From Acidobacteriota bacterium (GTDB lineage: Bacteria; Acidobacteriota; Vicinamibacteria; Vicinamibacterales; SCN-69-37): a stretch of DNA of 59,957 bases. The DNA is taken from positions 1-59,957 of the forward strand of contig JABMNV010000106.1 in assembly GCA_013203475.1 (NCBI GenBank), in the 5' to 3' direction. This document shows positions 27,093 through 36,005 of the stretch, in pieces. Below the pieces are notes generated by a model. It searched no databases and was not told the DNA's origin. It saw only the letters and a program-made list of their open reading frames with translations. The position numbers and the translations under genes are program-made. Position 1 is the first letter of the stretch; the number at the start of each line of letters is the position of its first letter.

Positions 27093-27335
27093 CTAGGAAG
27101 TCTCTGGGATGGGGATGATTTGGCGAATCTGCTGGCTGGTTCGGATGGCCTCAAGTGCGCCTGCGACCACTTGGGTCGCCCGGGCTCGATGCGTCTCTTC
27201 AGCCAGGCGGTGCTCGAGTAGTTCGGCGTTCGCCAGGATAATCCCGAGTTGGTTATTCAGGCGGTGAAAGAGCTGGTTGAGGTCGCGTTCTGTCGTTGTC
27301 GCGCCAACATCTGCCCGAATGTCTGGTCGAGCCAT
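27093..27335 (-). CDS. Small DHp-like (histidine-kinase dimerisation) protein
   Basis: The 80-residue product reads NQLFHRLNNQLGIILANAELLEHRL, which resembles the His-containing DHp helix of histidine kinases (FxHxxNNxLxxI) with His24. A second helix follows (VVAGALEAIRTSQQIRQII). No ATPase domain follows. It may be a phosphotransfer or dimerisation partner, or the remains of a kinase. The longer track ORF (294 aa) is mostly antisense to other genes and is rejected. The gene starts 7 nt after the HTH gene stop on the same strand. Confidence 0.55.
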   Translation of the reverse strand: MARPDIRADVGATTTERDLNQLFHRLNNQLGIILANAELLEHRLAEETHRARATQVVAGALEAIRTSQQIRQIIPIPETS

Positions 27336-27342
27336 GATCTGG

Positions 27343-27546
27343 TCAGGCAGACCGATGCAGGTCGAAGGCGCTCGTGGTGGGAGCATGAGCATCGCGCCAC
27401 AGGGAATCTTCGAAGATGCGAACGGACCCGCCGGCCGTTCTGACGTACTGCACCTTGCGGCTGGCGATCCAGTTGTAAATGGTCCGGCGACTGACACCCA
27501 CCACTTCACACGCTCTGGGAATTGAGACGGTCTTCCGTTCAAGCAT
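27343..27546 (-). CDS. Small excisionase/MerR-like helix-turn-helix DNA-binding protein
   Basis: This 67-residue protein consists of a single HTH_17-type winged helix: IPRACEVVGVSRRTIYNWIASRKVQYVRT followed by the basic wing GGSVRIFEDSLWR. Such modules bind short DNA sites and occur as excisionases or small regulators. It is divergent from the NtrC-type regulator with 68 bp between starts and probably co-transcribed with the DHp-like gene. No integrase is nearby, so a regulator role is more likely than excision. Confidence 0.75.
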   Translation of the reverse strand: MLERKTVSIPRACEVVGVSRRTIYNWIASRKVQYVRTAGGSVRIFEDSLWRDAHAPTTSAFDLHRSA

Positions 27547-27614
27547 ACGTCCGGAACTATCGGCCGCCTCGGCGGCGAACTGTAGGTCTGTGTCAAAATA
27601 CCGGCGCGCTCCAC

Positions 27615-29009
27615 ATGTCTGCTGACGAACTTCATCCCCTTCACCTGCTGCTGGTCGACGACGAGGCCGCGTTTCGGGAAGTGATTGCGGAGCGTCTGGC
27701 TGAGCACGGGTATCGAGTTGAGCAGGCGGGCACGGGCGAAGAGGCGCTCGAGCGACTCAACGACTTTGCCTTCGACATTCTCCTGACGGATCTTCGATTG
27801 CCCGGCGTGGACGGGCGGCAAGTGCTCGACGAGGCGTTTGCGCGCTACCCCGACATCATTGCGGTGGTGATTACGGGATTCGGCACTGTGCGCGAGGCGG
27901 TTGAGGTCACCCAACTGGGCGCTGAAGGTTTCATCACAAAGCCGTTTCAGTTCGAGGAATTGGTGCACGCGCTGCACACAGCGGTCGAAAAGCGGCGGCT
28001 GCGCTCAGAGAACGCGTACCTGCGCGAACAACTCCTCACGCGATTTCACCTCGGCGGCATCATTGGCCAGGCCGCGCCGGTGGTGCAGATGCTCGAACTG
28101 ATTCAGACGGTGGCTGTGACGGCAAGCACCGTGCTCATCACAGGAGAGACGGGCACCGGAAAGGAATTGGCTGCGCGGGCGATTCACGACGCCAGTCCGA
28201 GGCGGTTGCAGAAATTTGTGGCGATCAACTGCAGCGCCATTCCAGAGACGTTGCTTGAGGCGGAGTTGTTTGGGCACGTGCGGGGCGCCTTCACGGGCGC
28301 GGTGGCCAATCGGCAGGGCCGGTTGGAGCAGGCTCATCGAGGAACGTTGTTCCTCGATGAGGTGGGCACTATGAGCCTGCCGCTGCAGGTCAAGTTGCTG
28401 CGTGTCCTGCAGTCACGGGAGTTCGAGCGCGTCGGCGAGTCGCAAACCGTCAAGGTGGATGTGCGCGTGATCGCGGCCACCAATTCGGACCTCAAACAAA
28501 TGGTGACTGAGGGCTCCTTCCGCGAGGACCTGTATTACCGGCTCAACGTGATTCCCGTGCACGTGCCCGCGCTCAGGGAGCGCCGGTCGGATGTGCCGTT
28601 GCTGGCGCAGCACTTCCTCGATCGGTTGAGCAAAGAAACACCGTCGCGGGGGAGGGTCACTATCGCCCAGGATACCCAGCAGGCCTTGATGGCCCACTCC
28701 TGGCCTGGCAATGTCCGTCAGTTGGAGAACGTAATGGAGCGCGCGTTTGCCCTATCGCCAGGACGCGCGCAACTCGAGTTGGCCGATTTGCAGGAAGATA
28801 TTCGGGGAAGCGTGGCCCCGTTGACGTCTGAGTCCGTGGCTTTCTCAGCCGAAGGTGTTGACTTCGGCGACTTAGTGGCGCAGTTTGAACATGCACTGAT
28901 TCGACGCGCCCTTGAACACAGCGGTGGAAACAAACGCGTGGCGTCGGATTTGCTGAAGATCAAGCGCACGACCTTGATCGAGAAACTTAAACGCCTGGAG
29001 CGTTCCTGA
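27615..29009 (+). CDS. NtrC-family sigma-54-dependent response regulator
   Basis: This regulator of 464 residues has an N-terminal receiver (about 8-120) with VDDE and the phospho-acceptor Asp in ILLTDLRLPG. The AAA+ sigma-54 interaction domain (about 145-375) has GETGTGKE, the sigma-54 contact loop GAFTGA, and LFLDEVGTM, and a C-terminal Fis-type HTH follows (ALEHSGGNKRVASDLLKIKRTTLIEKLKRL). It activates sigma-54 promoters after phosphorylation. The partner kinase is not certain; the hybrid kinase at 24.5 kb and the DHp-like protein are nearby candidates. The ATG at 27615 replaces the longer track start. Confidence 0.93.
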   Translation: MSADELHPLHLLLVDDEAAFREVIAERLAEHGYRVEQAGTGEEALERLNDFAFDILLTDLRLPGVDGRQVLDEAFARYPDIIAVVITGFGTVREAVEVTQLGAEGFITKPFQFEELVHALHTAVEKRRLRSENAYLREQLLTRFHLGGIIGQAAPVVQMLELIQTVAVTASTVLITGETGTGKELAARAIHDASPRRLQKFVAINCSAIPETLLEAELFGHVRGAFTGAVANRQGRLEQAHRGTLFLDEVGTMSLPLQVKLLRVLQSREFERVGESQTVKVDVRVIAATNSDLKQMVTEGSFREDLYYRLNVIPVHVPALRERRSDVPLLAQHFLDRLSKETPSRGRVTIAQDTQQALMAHSWPGNVRQLENVMERAFALSPGRAQLELADLQEDIRGSVAPLTSESVAFSAEGVDFGDLVAQFEHALIRRALEHSGGNKRVASDLLKIKRTTLIEKLKRLERS

Positions 29010-29012
29010 TAT

Positions 29013-29624
29013 ATGCCGCCGCCAAATAGGTTCTGGGTCATCCTGATCGGAGAGACCGCCACATCTTTCAAGGGGAAGGAGCGCGAAGACCTGCTGCCCA
29101 CCTACAAGCAGCTGCAGCGGACACAATCGGGCGTGTCGCTGCGGTGGTTCGAACGCGGCAGAATCTGGGAGTCGCCCGATGCCGCCGAAGGGGCCGCCAA
29201 ACTGGCCCTGACCGAGGGGAGAACCAAACGGCCCAAGGAGTGGCGGCCGGGCGGTGAACACGTCGATCCGAAGGCCCGATTTCAGCTCAGTCGTGATCAG
29301 AAACGCGCAAAATTCAAGAAACGACTGATCGAGGACAGCATCGCCTCGTCGGCGTCTCCATTCGGTCCAAGAAAGCCCAGGGACGACAAGAGCTCGTTTG
29401 AGAAGTCCCCTTTTGAGCGGCGACCGGAGGGGAAGGATCCTGGGGTCCGGGGGTCCGTGGGTCCGGGGGTCCGTGAGTCCATGGGTCCTGGGGTCCGTGA
29501 GCCGAGGCGAGAGCGGCCGTCTGGATCACCAATGGAGAATCCGTTCAAGAAGAGCGGCGCGAGCGGCGGCAGCTCTGGCGGCGGATCCAAGCCACTTAAA
29601 CGTAAAACACCAGCATCTAGATAG
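29013..29624 (+). CDS. Uncharacterised basic protein with low-complexity tail
   Basis: I do not recognise this 203-residue protein as a named family. Its first 105 residues look ordered (FWVILIGETATSFKGKEREDLLPTYKQLQ..., then RWFERGRIWESPDAAE and EWRPGGEHVDPKARF) and are rich in Lys/Arg/Trp. The C-terminal half is disordered, built from Pro/Gly/Arg/Ser and a GVRGSVGPGVRESMGPGVRE repeat encoded by GGGTCCG-type DNA repeats. It starts 3 nt after the NtrC-type regulator stop, so it is probably co-transcribed. Basic charge suggests nucleic-acid contact, which is only a guess. Confidence 0.6.
   Translation: MPPPNRFWVILIGETATSFKGKEREDLLPTYKQLQRTQSGVSLRWFERGRIWESPDAAEGAAKLALTEGRTKRPKEWRPGGEHVDPKARFQLSRDQKRAKFKKRLIEDSIASSASPFGPRKPRDDKSSFEKSPFERRPEGKDPGVRGSVGPGVRESMGPGVREPRRERPSGSPMENPFKKSGASGGSSGGGSKPLKRKTPASR
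29438..29512 (+). repeat. GGGTCCG/GGGTCCATG tandem repeat inside a coding region
   Basis: About seven imperfect GGGTCC(G/T/A) units with variable 2-4 nt joints lie in frame within the uncharacterised basic protein. Units mostly keep a multiple of three, so the frame stays open. Copy number could change by slippage. Confidence 0.65.
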
Positions 29625-29660
29625 TCGCGTTATTGGTCGAATGAGGCACTAAGCGAACAC

Positions 29661-30746
29661 CTAGTCCATTCGGCCTAAATGAAAGAAAACTGCAATCATT
29701 TCTCGAAGCTCAGGAATCGACCTTGCGCTGTTGATCGCCACGCGTAGCTGAGCGCCACCTTCCAGGCCCTTCGTGTACCAGGATCCGAGGGCTCGCAGCT
29801 TGTTAATCACCCAACGTTCACGGCCTCTGGCCTCAGGTGAGGGGCCATCGAAGAGTTGGCCTGGCGCGATGTGCCTGAAGCCAGACGCCTCACTCACCCG
29901 GTCGTCGATCAGCATATCCATATAGTCGAGCAGAAACTGTCCGCGGGCTTCAAACGGAACGGGCTCGGCGTGTCCCCCGAGGGCGGCTGCGGCGGCCTGC
30001 TTGAAGATCCAGGGGTTTCGCAGTGCCCCCCGACCCACCAGAATACCGGCGACGTTTGACTGCCGCAAACGCTCTACAACCTGCTCGGCTTCCACACAAT
30101 CGCCCGATCCAAACACCGGGATCGAGACATCGTCAGCCACGCGGGCAATAAGGCCCCAATCCGACTCGCCGGAGTAGGACTGTGCGGCGGTGCGGCCATG
30201 CACGGCCACGGCAGCGGCGCCGGCTTGTTCGGCCATGCGGGCCATGGTTGGTGCATTGATGTCGTGCTCGTTCCAGCCGGCTCGCATTTTCACCGTCACG
30301 GGAATCTTCACAGCCTTAGCCATCGCACTAATAATGGCGGCCGCGTGAGACGGGTCGCGCATCAGGCTGCATCCCGCATGGTGTTTCGCAATCTTGGGTA
30401 CCGGACATCCCATGTTGATGTCGACGATGTCTGCGCCCATGGCCTCGACGATCTGGGCAGCGTGAGCCATCTTCTGTGGATCGCCGCCGAAGATCTGGAT
30501 TGAGACCGGGCGTTCCTCTTCGGTGTACTCGGCGTACTCCAGCGTGCGGTCGATGCCACGCACCAACCCTTCGGAGCTGACCATCTCAGTCACAACCAGA
30601 CCACAACCACCCTGGCGTTTGACGAGGCGACGAAAGGCCGTGTCGGTCATGCCGGCCATGGGAGCCATGGCGACCGGGGAGTCGAGGCTCACAGAACCGA
30701 TCTTGATCACGGCCGCCTGGCGTCCCGTACTAGTAGGGTTTGACAT
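29661..30746 (-). CDS. dusB: tRNA-dihydrouridine synthase, DusB-like
   Basis: This FMN enzyme of 361 residues reduces uridine to dihydrouridine in tRNA D-loops. Motifs are MAPMAGMTDTAFR at the start of the TIM barrel, DINMGCPVPKIAKHHAGCSLM with the catalytic Cys, VTVKMRAGW, HGRT, and GILVGRGALRNPWIF for FMN phosphate. Length and the NMGCPVxKI motif fit the DusB group. The ATG at 30746 overlaps the end of the UpxY-type gene by 17 nt, showing tight coupling at the end of the rfaE2-mfd-surA-upxY-dusB operon. Confidence 0.93.
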   Translation of the reverse strand: MSNPTSTGRQAAVIKIGSVSLDSPVAMAPMAGMTDTAFRRLVKRQGGCGLVVTEMVSSEGLVRGIDRTLEYAEYTEEERPVSIQIFGGDPQKMAHAAQIVEAMGADIVDINMGCPVPKIAKHHAGCSLMRDPSHAAAIISAMAKAVKIPVTVKMRAGWNEHDINAPTMARMAEQAGAAAVAVHGRTAAQSYSGESDWGLIARVADDVSIPVFGSGDCVEAEQVVERLRQSNVAGILVGRGALRNPWIFKQAAAAALGGHAEPVPFEARGQFLLDYMDMLIDDRVSEASGFRHIAPGQLFDGPSPEARGRERWVINKLRALGSWYTKGLEGGAQLRVAINSARSIPELREMIAVFFHLGRMD

Positions 30747-31233
30747 CGGACGCATTCACTTCAACAGACACTCCCTGGCCGATGAGATCCACAGACAGGA
30801 AGAGCCGCGTGCGAGAGCCTTTTCTGACCAGGCGGCCCACCACGCCTTTCAGCGGGCCGTGAGACACCTCGACTTTGTCGCCTTCCTTGATCAAGGGACA
30901 CGGGTCAAACTGGAGCTCGGAGTCAACGAGCTGTCGGATGCCGGACAATTCCTCTTCAGGAATCACTGCCGGGGCGCCGGCTACCGAGACAATGTTAACG
31001 GCTCCCACACACGTGAGCACAACCAGTCGCTGATCTAGCGAGAACTTGGCAAAGCAGTAACCAGGGAACAGCGGCCACTCGACCTGCTTCTTGCGGTCCT
31101 TCCAGTGCGACCACCGCATGACGGTGGGAAGGAAGACGTCGATGCCCTTCTGTTCAAGCTGCTGGCGCACCACCTGCTCGTGGCGCGATCGCGTCCAGAT
31201 GGCAAACCACTCTTCTTGGTCGGTGCTTTCCAC
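30730..31233 (-). CDS. UpxY-type NusG paralogue (specialised transcription antiterminator)
   Basis: The protein of 167 residues has an N-terminal NGN domain (WFAIWTRSRHEQVV, then FLPTVMRWSHWKDRKK and WPLFPGYCFAKF) and a C-terminal KOW domain (EGDKVEVSHGPLKGVVGRLVRKG). This is the NusG fold; the NGN sequence fits the UpxY/RfaH-like paralogues that keep polymerase elongating on long polysaccharide operons, rather than housekeeping NusG. No ATG is available; I chose GTG at 31233, 10 nt after the surA stop, because family similarity begins there. The ORF in the track extends back through surA without support. Confidence 0.8.
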   Translation of the reverse strand: MESTDQEEWFAIWTRSRHEQVVRQQLEQKGIDVFLPTVMRWSHWKDRKKQVEWPLFPGYCFAKFSLDQRLVVLTCVGAVNIVSVAGAPAVIPEEELSGIRQLVDSELQFDPCPLIKEGDKVEVSHGPLKGVVGRLVRKGSRTRLFLSVDLIGQGVSVEVNASDVKPY

Positions 31234-31243
31234 TTCTTCGAAC

Positions 31244-32338
31244 TCAGGAGATTTTCTTTTTATGCTGTTCGCGATACTGCTCGTAGAGCTTCTTGAGGTC
31301 GTCGTCTTTCCACTCGATGATGGCCAGCTCACGCAGACCCTCGATGAACCTCTGCATCTCGACGTCCTGGCGTTCACCTTGCACTTTGGCGCCCACATCA
31401 ACGCGAACGGTCTCAAAGGGTTCAACCCCCGCGTCTGTTTTTGACTCAACCTTGAGGAGTTGGAAGCCCACGGGTGTGCGAATCGGCTCGGCGATGTCGC
31501 CCGTCTTGAGGGGCGTCAACACGGCCCTCAGGCTCTCAGCGAGTTCGTTCAGATTGAGCGGGCCAATCAATCCACCGTTGGCCTTTGACCCTGATTCCGA
31601 TAACTCTGTGACGAGCGCGGCGAAGTCTTCGCCTTTGAGCGCGCGGGCTCGAGCTGCGAGAATTTTTGCCTGCGCGGCCTCGTCTTCCGCAACGTTGATC
31701 ACCGGTTGCCCCAACTGCGTCTGACTCGGCACGAGGACTGAAATCTCTCGAACGGTAATCATCGTGGGCTTCATGAACTCTTCGGGATGGGCCCGATAAT
31801 ACTGGCGGGCTTCTTCTTCCGTGATTGAAATTCGGGGCGAAACATCCTGCCGGATCACGCCCTGTTGCAAGTAGGCTCGCTCAAAATTTTTCCGCAACTG
31901 GTCCATCGTCAAACCCTGGGAGGCCATCGCAGCTTGGAATGTCGCCTCGTCAAACTGGTTGTCTCTCTTAACTCCGTCAACCATGTCCTTGAACTGAGCG
32001 TCGGTCATGCGCAGGCCAAGCTCGCGACCTCGCTGCACAAGAATCAGCTCGTCAATCGTGTTCGCGAGAATCTCGGGTGTGATTTCGATCAGGGACTGAC
32101 GCAGCGACTCGTCAGTCTGAAGGTCCATCTGCGAGAGCTGACGCTGATTCTGTTCCCTCAGAACATCAATTTGCAGCTGCTCAAGTTCAGTTTTAGTGAA
32201 GATCGCGCCGTTGACCTTGACCAACACACGCTGGAGCACAACAGGACGAGCTTGAGTTTGGGCCGCTGGCGTCTGTGCGGCCAGTATCGCCGTTGAGACC
32301 ACTGCCCCCGCAAGTGCGCACGAGATAATTCGCTTCAT
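31244..32338 (-). CDS. SurA/PpiC-type periplasmic peptidyl-prolyl isomerase
   Basis: The protein of 364 residues has a signal peptide (IISCALAGAVVSTAILAAQ), a SurA N-terminal chaperone domain (about 35-175, VNGAIFTKTELEQLQ and ITPEILANTIDELILVQRGRELG), and a parvulin PpiC domain (about 180-300) with SESGSKANGGLIGPL and EPIRTPVGFQLLKVES. Such proteins help fold outer-membrane proteins in the periplasm, which points to a diderm cell. The ATG at 32338 has GGAG 8 nt upstream. It lies 55 nt downstream of mfd in the same operon. Confidence 0.9.
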   Translation of the reverse strand: MKRIISCALAGAVVSTAILAAQTPAAQTQARPVVLQRVLVKVNGAIFTKTELEQLQIDVLREQNQRQLSQMDLQTDESLRQSLIEITPEILANTIDELILVQRGRELGLRMTDAQFKDMVDGVKRDNQFDEATFQAAMASQGLTMDQLRKNFERAYLQQGVIRQDVSPRISITEEEARQYYRAHPEEFMKPTMITVREISVLVPSQTQLGQPVINVAEDEAAQAKILAARARALKGEDFAALVTELSESGSKANGGLIGPLNLNELAESLRAVLTPLKTGDIAEPIRTPVGFQLLKVESKTDAGVEPFETVRVDVGAKVQGERQDVEMQRFIEGLRELAIIEWKDDDLKKLYEQYREQHKKKIS

Positions 32339-32393
32339 CACCACATCTCCAACTATAACCGGTAGCCCGTCATCGAGACCCGTACGCCCAACG

Positions 32394-35300
32394 TCAGCCT
32401 GAGGTTAGTCCCCGACTCAATTCATCGAGCACTTGACGGACACGCTCGAACAACCCACCTGGCGCCCGAGGGTCTGGCGAAGCCTGAGCCAGAATCTCTT
32501 CCCGTGAAAAACCGCTCGACACATCGCCGGACGTGGCACGGGTCGTCCACCATGACTCCCGGCCTGGAGGGGCATCGGGGGTTTTGGTGCGGAATTCCCT
32601 CTTGGGCTTCAGACGGCCAGGCGGCGGAATGGCCGGTTTCTTCGTTTCGGGTACGGACTTGGGCGGTTCGACCGGTCGGACCAGGTCCAACTTGAGCGTG
32701 GCTGGGGGCAGCAGTGTCAGATCGCCGCGGCTCTGAACCATCCGCAACAACCAGACTGGGTCAAGCTTGGCATCCTGTCTGAACTTGAACACCACGCCAG
32801 TCCCTTCGCGGTCGACTGTGTCCAGACCCAGTCGGTCAGACAGGGCTCTAAGCCTAGAATATTCTGCTAAATTCAGCAGAGATTCGGTCGTTGGACCATA
32901 TCTATCAGTAAATTCAGACAAAAGAGAGTCGACCTCTTGCACAGTCCTTGTGCTCGCCATTCGGCGATAGGCTGCCAGGCGTTGGTTCATATCGGTGATA
33001 TAGGATTCTTCGATTCGGAGGTTCAGCTTGAGATTAACGGCTGCACGCCGATCATCCTCAATTTCCTCTCCTTTGAGCTCTCTGATGGTCTCTTCGAGCA
33101 GTTTTGTGTACATATCGAAGCCAACCGCTTCAATGTGTCCGCTCTGCTGACCCCCCAGAAGATTGCCGGCTCCACGGATCTCAAGGTCCATTGCCGCGAT
33201 ACGGAAGCCCGATCCAAGGTCGCTGAATTCACGAATCGCCGCCAGTCGCTGACGAGCAACCGGAGACAGTGTTTGCTCTGGAGGTATCAGTAGATAGGCA
33301 TATGCCCTACGATCAGACCTTCCAACGCGGCCCCTCAATTGATAGAGCTGCGAGAGCCCATATCTGTCGGCCCTATTGATAATGATGGTGTTGGCGTTTG
33401 AAATATCGAGGCCGTTTTCGACGATGGTGGTGGAGACCAGAACGTCGAACTTGTGGTCCACAAACCCCACCATGACTTTTTCTAGTTCACCTTCCGCCAT
33501 CTGGCCGTGGCCAATCCCGATGCGGATGTTCGGCACAAGACGCTGGATGAGGTTGGCGATGGAGAAGATCGACTCCACTCGGTTGTGGACAAAGAAGATC
33601 TGGCCGCCACGGTCAATCTCTGTCCTGATTGCCCGGGTAATCACTTCCTGGTCGAATTTGACGACGTGCGTCTGGATCGACAGCCGGTCCCGGGGTGGTG
33701 TCTCGATGACCGACATGTCGCGAATGCCGACCAATGACATGTTGAGCGTCCGCGGAATGGGTGTCGCAGTCATGGTGAGGACGTCGACTTTCTTTCGAAT
33801 CTGCTTCAGCTTCTCCTTGTGGACCACACCAAATCGCTGTTCTTCGTCCACAACCAGCAGTCCAATGTCTCGAAATGTCACGTCTTTTGATAGCAACCGA
33901 TGGGTGCCCACGATGATGTCGAGTTGACCTGACGCGAGTTTCTCAAGCGTTTCCTGCTGTTCGGTCTTGTTGCGAAAACGGCTGATCATGTCGATGCGGA
34001 CAGGAAATCCAGCGAACCGGTCCTTCAGGGTACGTTCATGCTGGAACGCGAGCACGGTGGTCGGCGCGAGGAACGCGACCTGTTTGCCATCCATGACCGC
34101 CTTGAACGCGGCGCGCATCGCGACTTCTGTCTTACCAAAACCGACGTCGCCGCAAAGCAGGCGGTCCATCGGCATGGTGGACTCCATATCTTTTGAGATT
34201 TCGGCGATCGCTGACTGCTGGTCTGGAGTCAGGTCGTACTCAAAGACGTCGTCAAATTCCTGCTGCCAATGGGTGTCTGACGTGAACGCGTGGCCAACCA
34301 CGGCTTTGCGCGCGGCATAGAGCTTGAGCAGCTCTTCGGCCATGTCGCGCATCGCCTTCTTGACGCGGGTCTTGGCCTTTTCCCAGGTGGCTCCGCCAAG
34401 CCGGTCGAGTTTGGGTGCCGCGCCGCCTGTATATTTCTGCACCAGGTCGAGGCGGTCGAGTGGCACAAACAGTTTGTCTTCACCCGAGTAGCGAAGTTCC
34501 ATGAACTCCTGGTCGTCGCTTCCCGAGCCAATGGCCATCTTCTTGAGGCCAACGAACTTTCCGATGCCGTTGTCGATGTGAACAACGAGATCGCCCACTT
34601 TGAGATCGCGAAAATCAGAGACGAACGTGCGGGCAGCAGACTTTCGTCGTTCGCCAGTGCGGCGTTCTTCTTCGAAAAGATCGGTTTCGGCAAACAGCAG
34701 CAAATTGCCAGTGGGGAGGTGGAAGCCTCGAGACAAATGTCCAGTGGTGACCAGAACGGTGGCACGGGCCAGGTCTTCGTTGTCTCCGATCAAACGGGCG
34801 CGCACCTCGTAGTCGGCCAACAGTTCCACGGTCCGTTCTGCCCGGCCGGCTGATGCGGCAACGAACACCACGGTGTCGCCGCGTTCGCGCGACCGTCGGA
34901 TTTCTTCCACCCAGTCGCCGATGCGACCGCGGTATTCCACGACGGGTTGACAGGGCACATGCAGCTCACCGTCGGTGTCGTCGAGCGAGAGCTGCGTGAT
35001 TCGGCGTCCGCCTTCGAGCCAGGCCTCCAGTTCGGACCAGGGGAGTGCGAAGTGTTCGTACGGCTGTGCGCCAGTGTGACGAGCGGCGGCATCCTCGGCA
35101 CTCGACCGCCACTGTTCTTCCAACCCTCGTCCCCGCGCGGCGACGTCGTCCAATTCGTACACCAGCAGCGTCACTCCGGCATGACGGGCGTAGTCGATGA
35201 AGGTGGCGGTTCGGTCGTGACCAACGGCTGCTGGCGCAGCCGTGTGGCGGACGGCCGCTGGCTCCACCTCTGGCATTAACTCGCGTTGCGGTGTCAGTGT

Positions 35301-35987
35301 GAAGGCGTCAAGGGCGGTGAGCGATCGTTGCGTGGCGGCGTCATAGCGCCGAACGGATTCGATGATGTCGCCGATGAACTCGAGGCGGATCGGCTGAGCT
35401 TCCGATGTCGGGTACAAGTCAACCAGACCGCCACGTACGTGGAACTCTCCGTGTTGGTCCACGGGGTCGGCGGGCGAGAATCCTGCAACGGCCAGGCGTT
35501 CGCTCAGGTCGTGCGGAGAGATTTCGGTGCCTGGCTTGAGGATCAGGCTCGCATCGGCGATACGCGTGGGGTCGCTCAGTCTCGGAGGCAGTGCACGCGC
35601 AGAGGCAATGATGAGCCGGGCGGTGCGGGTGGCCAAAGCCGCCAGGGCTCGAGCCCGAGCCGATGCCACTTCGAGGTGGGGCTCGAGACCGCGGTACGGA
35701 TCAACTTCTTGGGAGGGAAAAGGCAGGACGGCCCGCTCGGCTTGGGAGTCCGAGAGCCCTTTCATTGCACCGAGAAAGAAGCGCGCGTCCCGTGTGAGTT
35801 GCTCAACGTCGGTATCGGTCGGGACAACAAGAACGACGGGACTCTCTTGCGCCAGCGCTGAGGCGTGGAACGCCATCGCACCTGGACCGAGACCGGCCAG
35901 GCGCTGAATCGATCGGGAGAGGCCGGCGCGAGTAGCGGCCGACTTCAGCAGCGATCGGAATGCGAGGGAAGCAGAAGGATGGAGCAC
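32394..35987 (-). CDS. mfd: Transcription-repair coupling factor Mfd
   Basis: This ATP-dependent translocase of 1197 residues removes stalled RNA polymerase at DNA lesions and recruits UvrA. It has the N-terminal UvrB-like region, the RNA-polymerase-interaction domain (LKVGDLVVHIDNGIGKFVGLKKM), a RecG-like helicase core with CGDVGFGKTEVAMRAAF and VVDEEQRFGVVHKEKLKQ, and a C-terminal TRCF domain. The length is typical (about 1150). GTG at 35987 has GGGGAG at about 9 nt spacing. The last 80 residues carry an extra Pro/Lys/Arg-rich tail (PPGRLKPKREFRTKTPDAPP). Confidence 0.96.
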   Translation of the reverse strand: MLHPSASLAFRSLLKSAATRAGLSRSIQRLAGLGPGAMAFHASALAQESPVVLVVPTDTDVEQLTRDARFFLGAMKGLSDSQAERAVLPFPSQEVDPYRGLEPHLEVASARARALAALATRTARLIIASARALPPRLSDPTRIADASLILKPGTEISPHDLSERLAVAGFSPADPVDQHGEFHVRGGLVDLYPTSEAQPIRLEFIGDIIESVRRYDAATQRSLTALDAFTLTPQRELMPEVEPAAVRHTAAPAAVGHDRTATFIDYARHAGVTLLVYELDDVAARGRGLEEQWRSSAEDAAARHTGAQPYEHFALPWSELEAWLEGGRRITQLSLDDTDGELHVPCQPVVEYRGRIGDWVEEIRRSRERGDTVVFVAASAGRAERTVELLADYEVRARLIGDNEDLARATVLVTTGHLSRGFHLPTGNLLLFAETDLFEEERRTGERRKSAARTFVSDFRDLKVGDLVVHIDNGIGKFVGLKKMAIGSGSDDQEFMELRYSGEDKLFVPLDRLDLVQKYTGGAAPKLDRLGGATWEKAKTRVKKAMRDMAEELLKLYAARKAVVGHAFTSDTHWQQEFDDVFEYDLTPDQQSAIAEISKDMESTMPMDRLLCGDVGFGKTEVAMRAAFKAVMDGKQVAFLAPTTVLAFQHERTLKDRFAGFPVRIDMISRFRNKTEQQETLEKLASGQLDIIVGTHRLLSKDVTFRDIGLLVVDEEQRFGVVHKEKLKQIRKKVDVLTMTATPIPRTLNMSLVGIRDMSVIETPPRDRLSIQTHVVKFDQEVITRAIRTEIDRGGQIFFVHNRVESIFSIANLIQRLVPNIRIGIGHGQMAEGELEKVMVGFVDHKFDVLVSTTIVENGLDISNANTIIINRADRYGLSQLYQLRGRVGRSDRRAYAYLLIPPEQTLSPVARQRLAAIREFSDLGSGFRIAAMDLEIRGAGNLLGGQQSGHIEAVGFDMYTKLLEETIRELKGEEIEDDRRAAVNLKLNLRIEESYITDMNQRLAAYRRMASTRTVQEVDSLLSEFTDRYGPTTESLLNLAEYSRLRALSDRLGLDTVDREGTGVVFKFRQDAKLDPVWLLRMVQSRGDLTLLPPATLKLDLVRPVEPPKSVPETKKPAIPPPGRLKPKREFRTKTPDAPPGRESWWTTRATSGDVSSGFSREEILAQASPDPRAPGGLFERVRQVLDELSRGLTSG

Positions 35988-36005
35988 GAAAAGCGACTCC
36001 CCATC

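Noticed and set aside
27093-27977. 294-aa minus-strand ORF
   Set aside because: Only the last 80 codons look like protein; the rest is antisense to the NtrC-type gene and the HTH gene.
29297-29590. Proline-rich minus-strand ORFs opposite the basic protein
   Set aside because: Their low-complexity text comes from the GGGTCCG DNA repeat read on the other strand.
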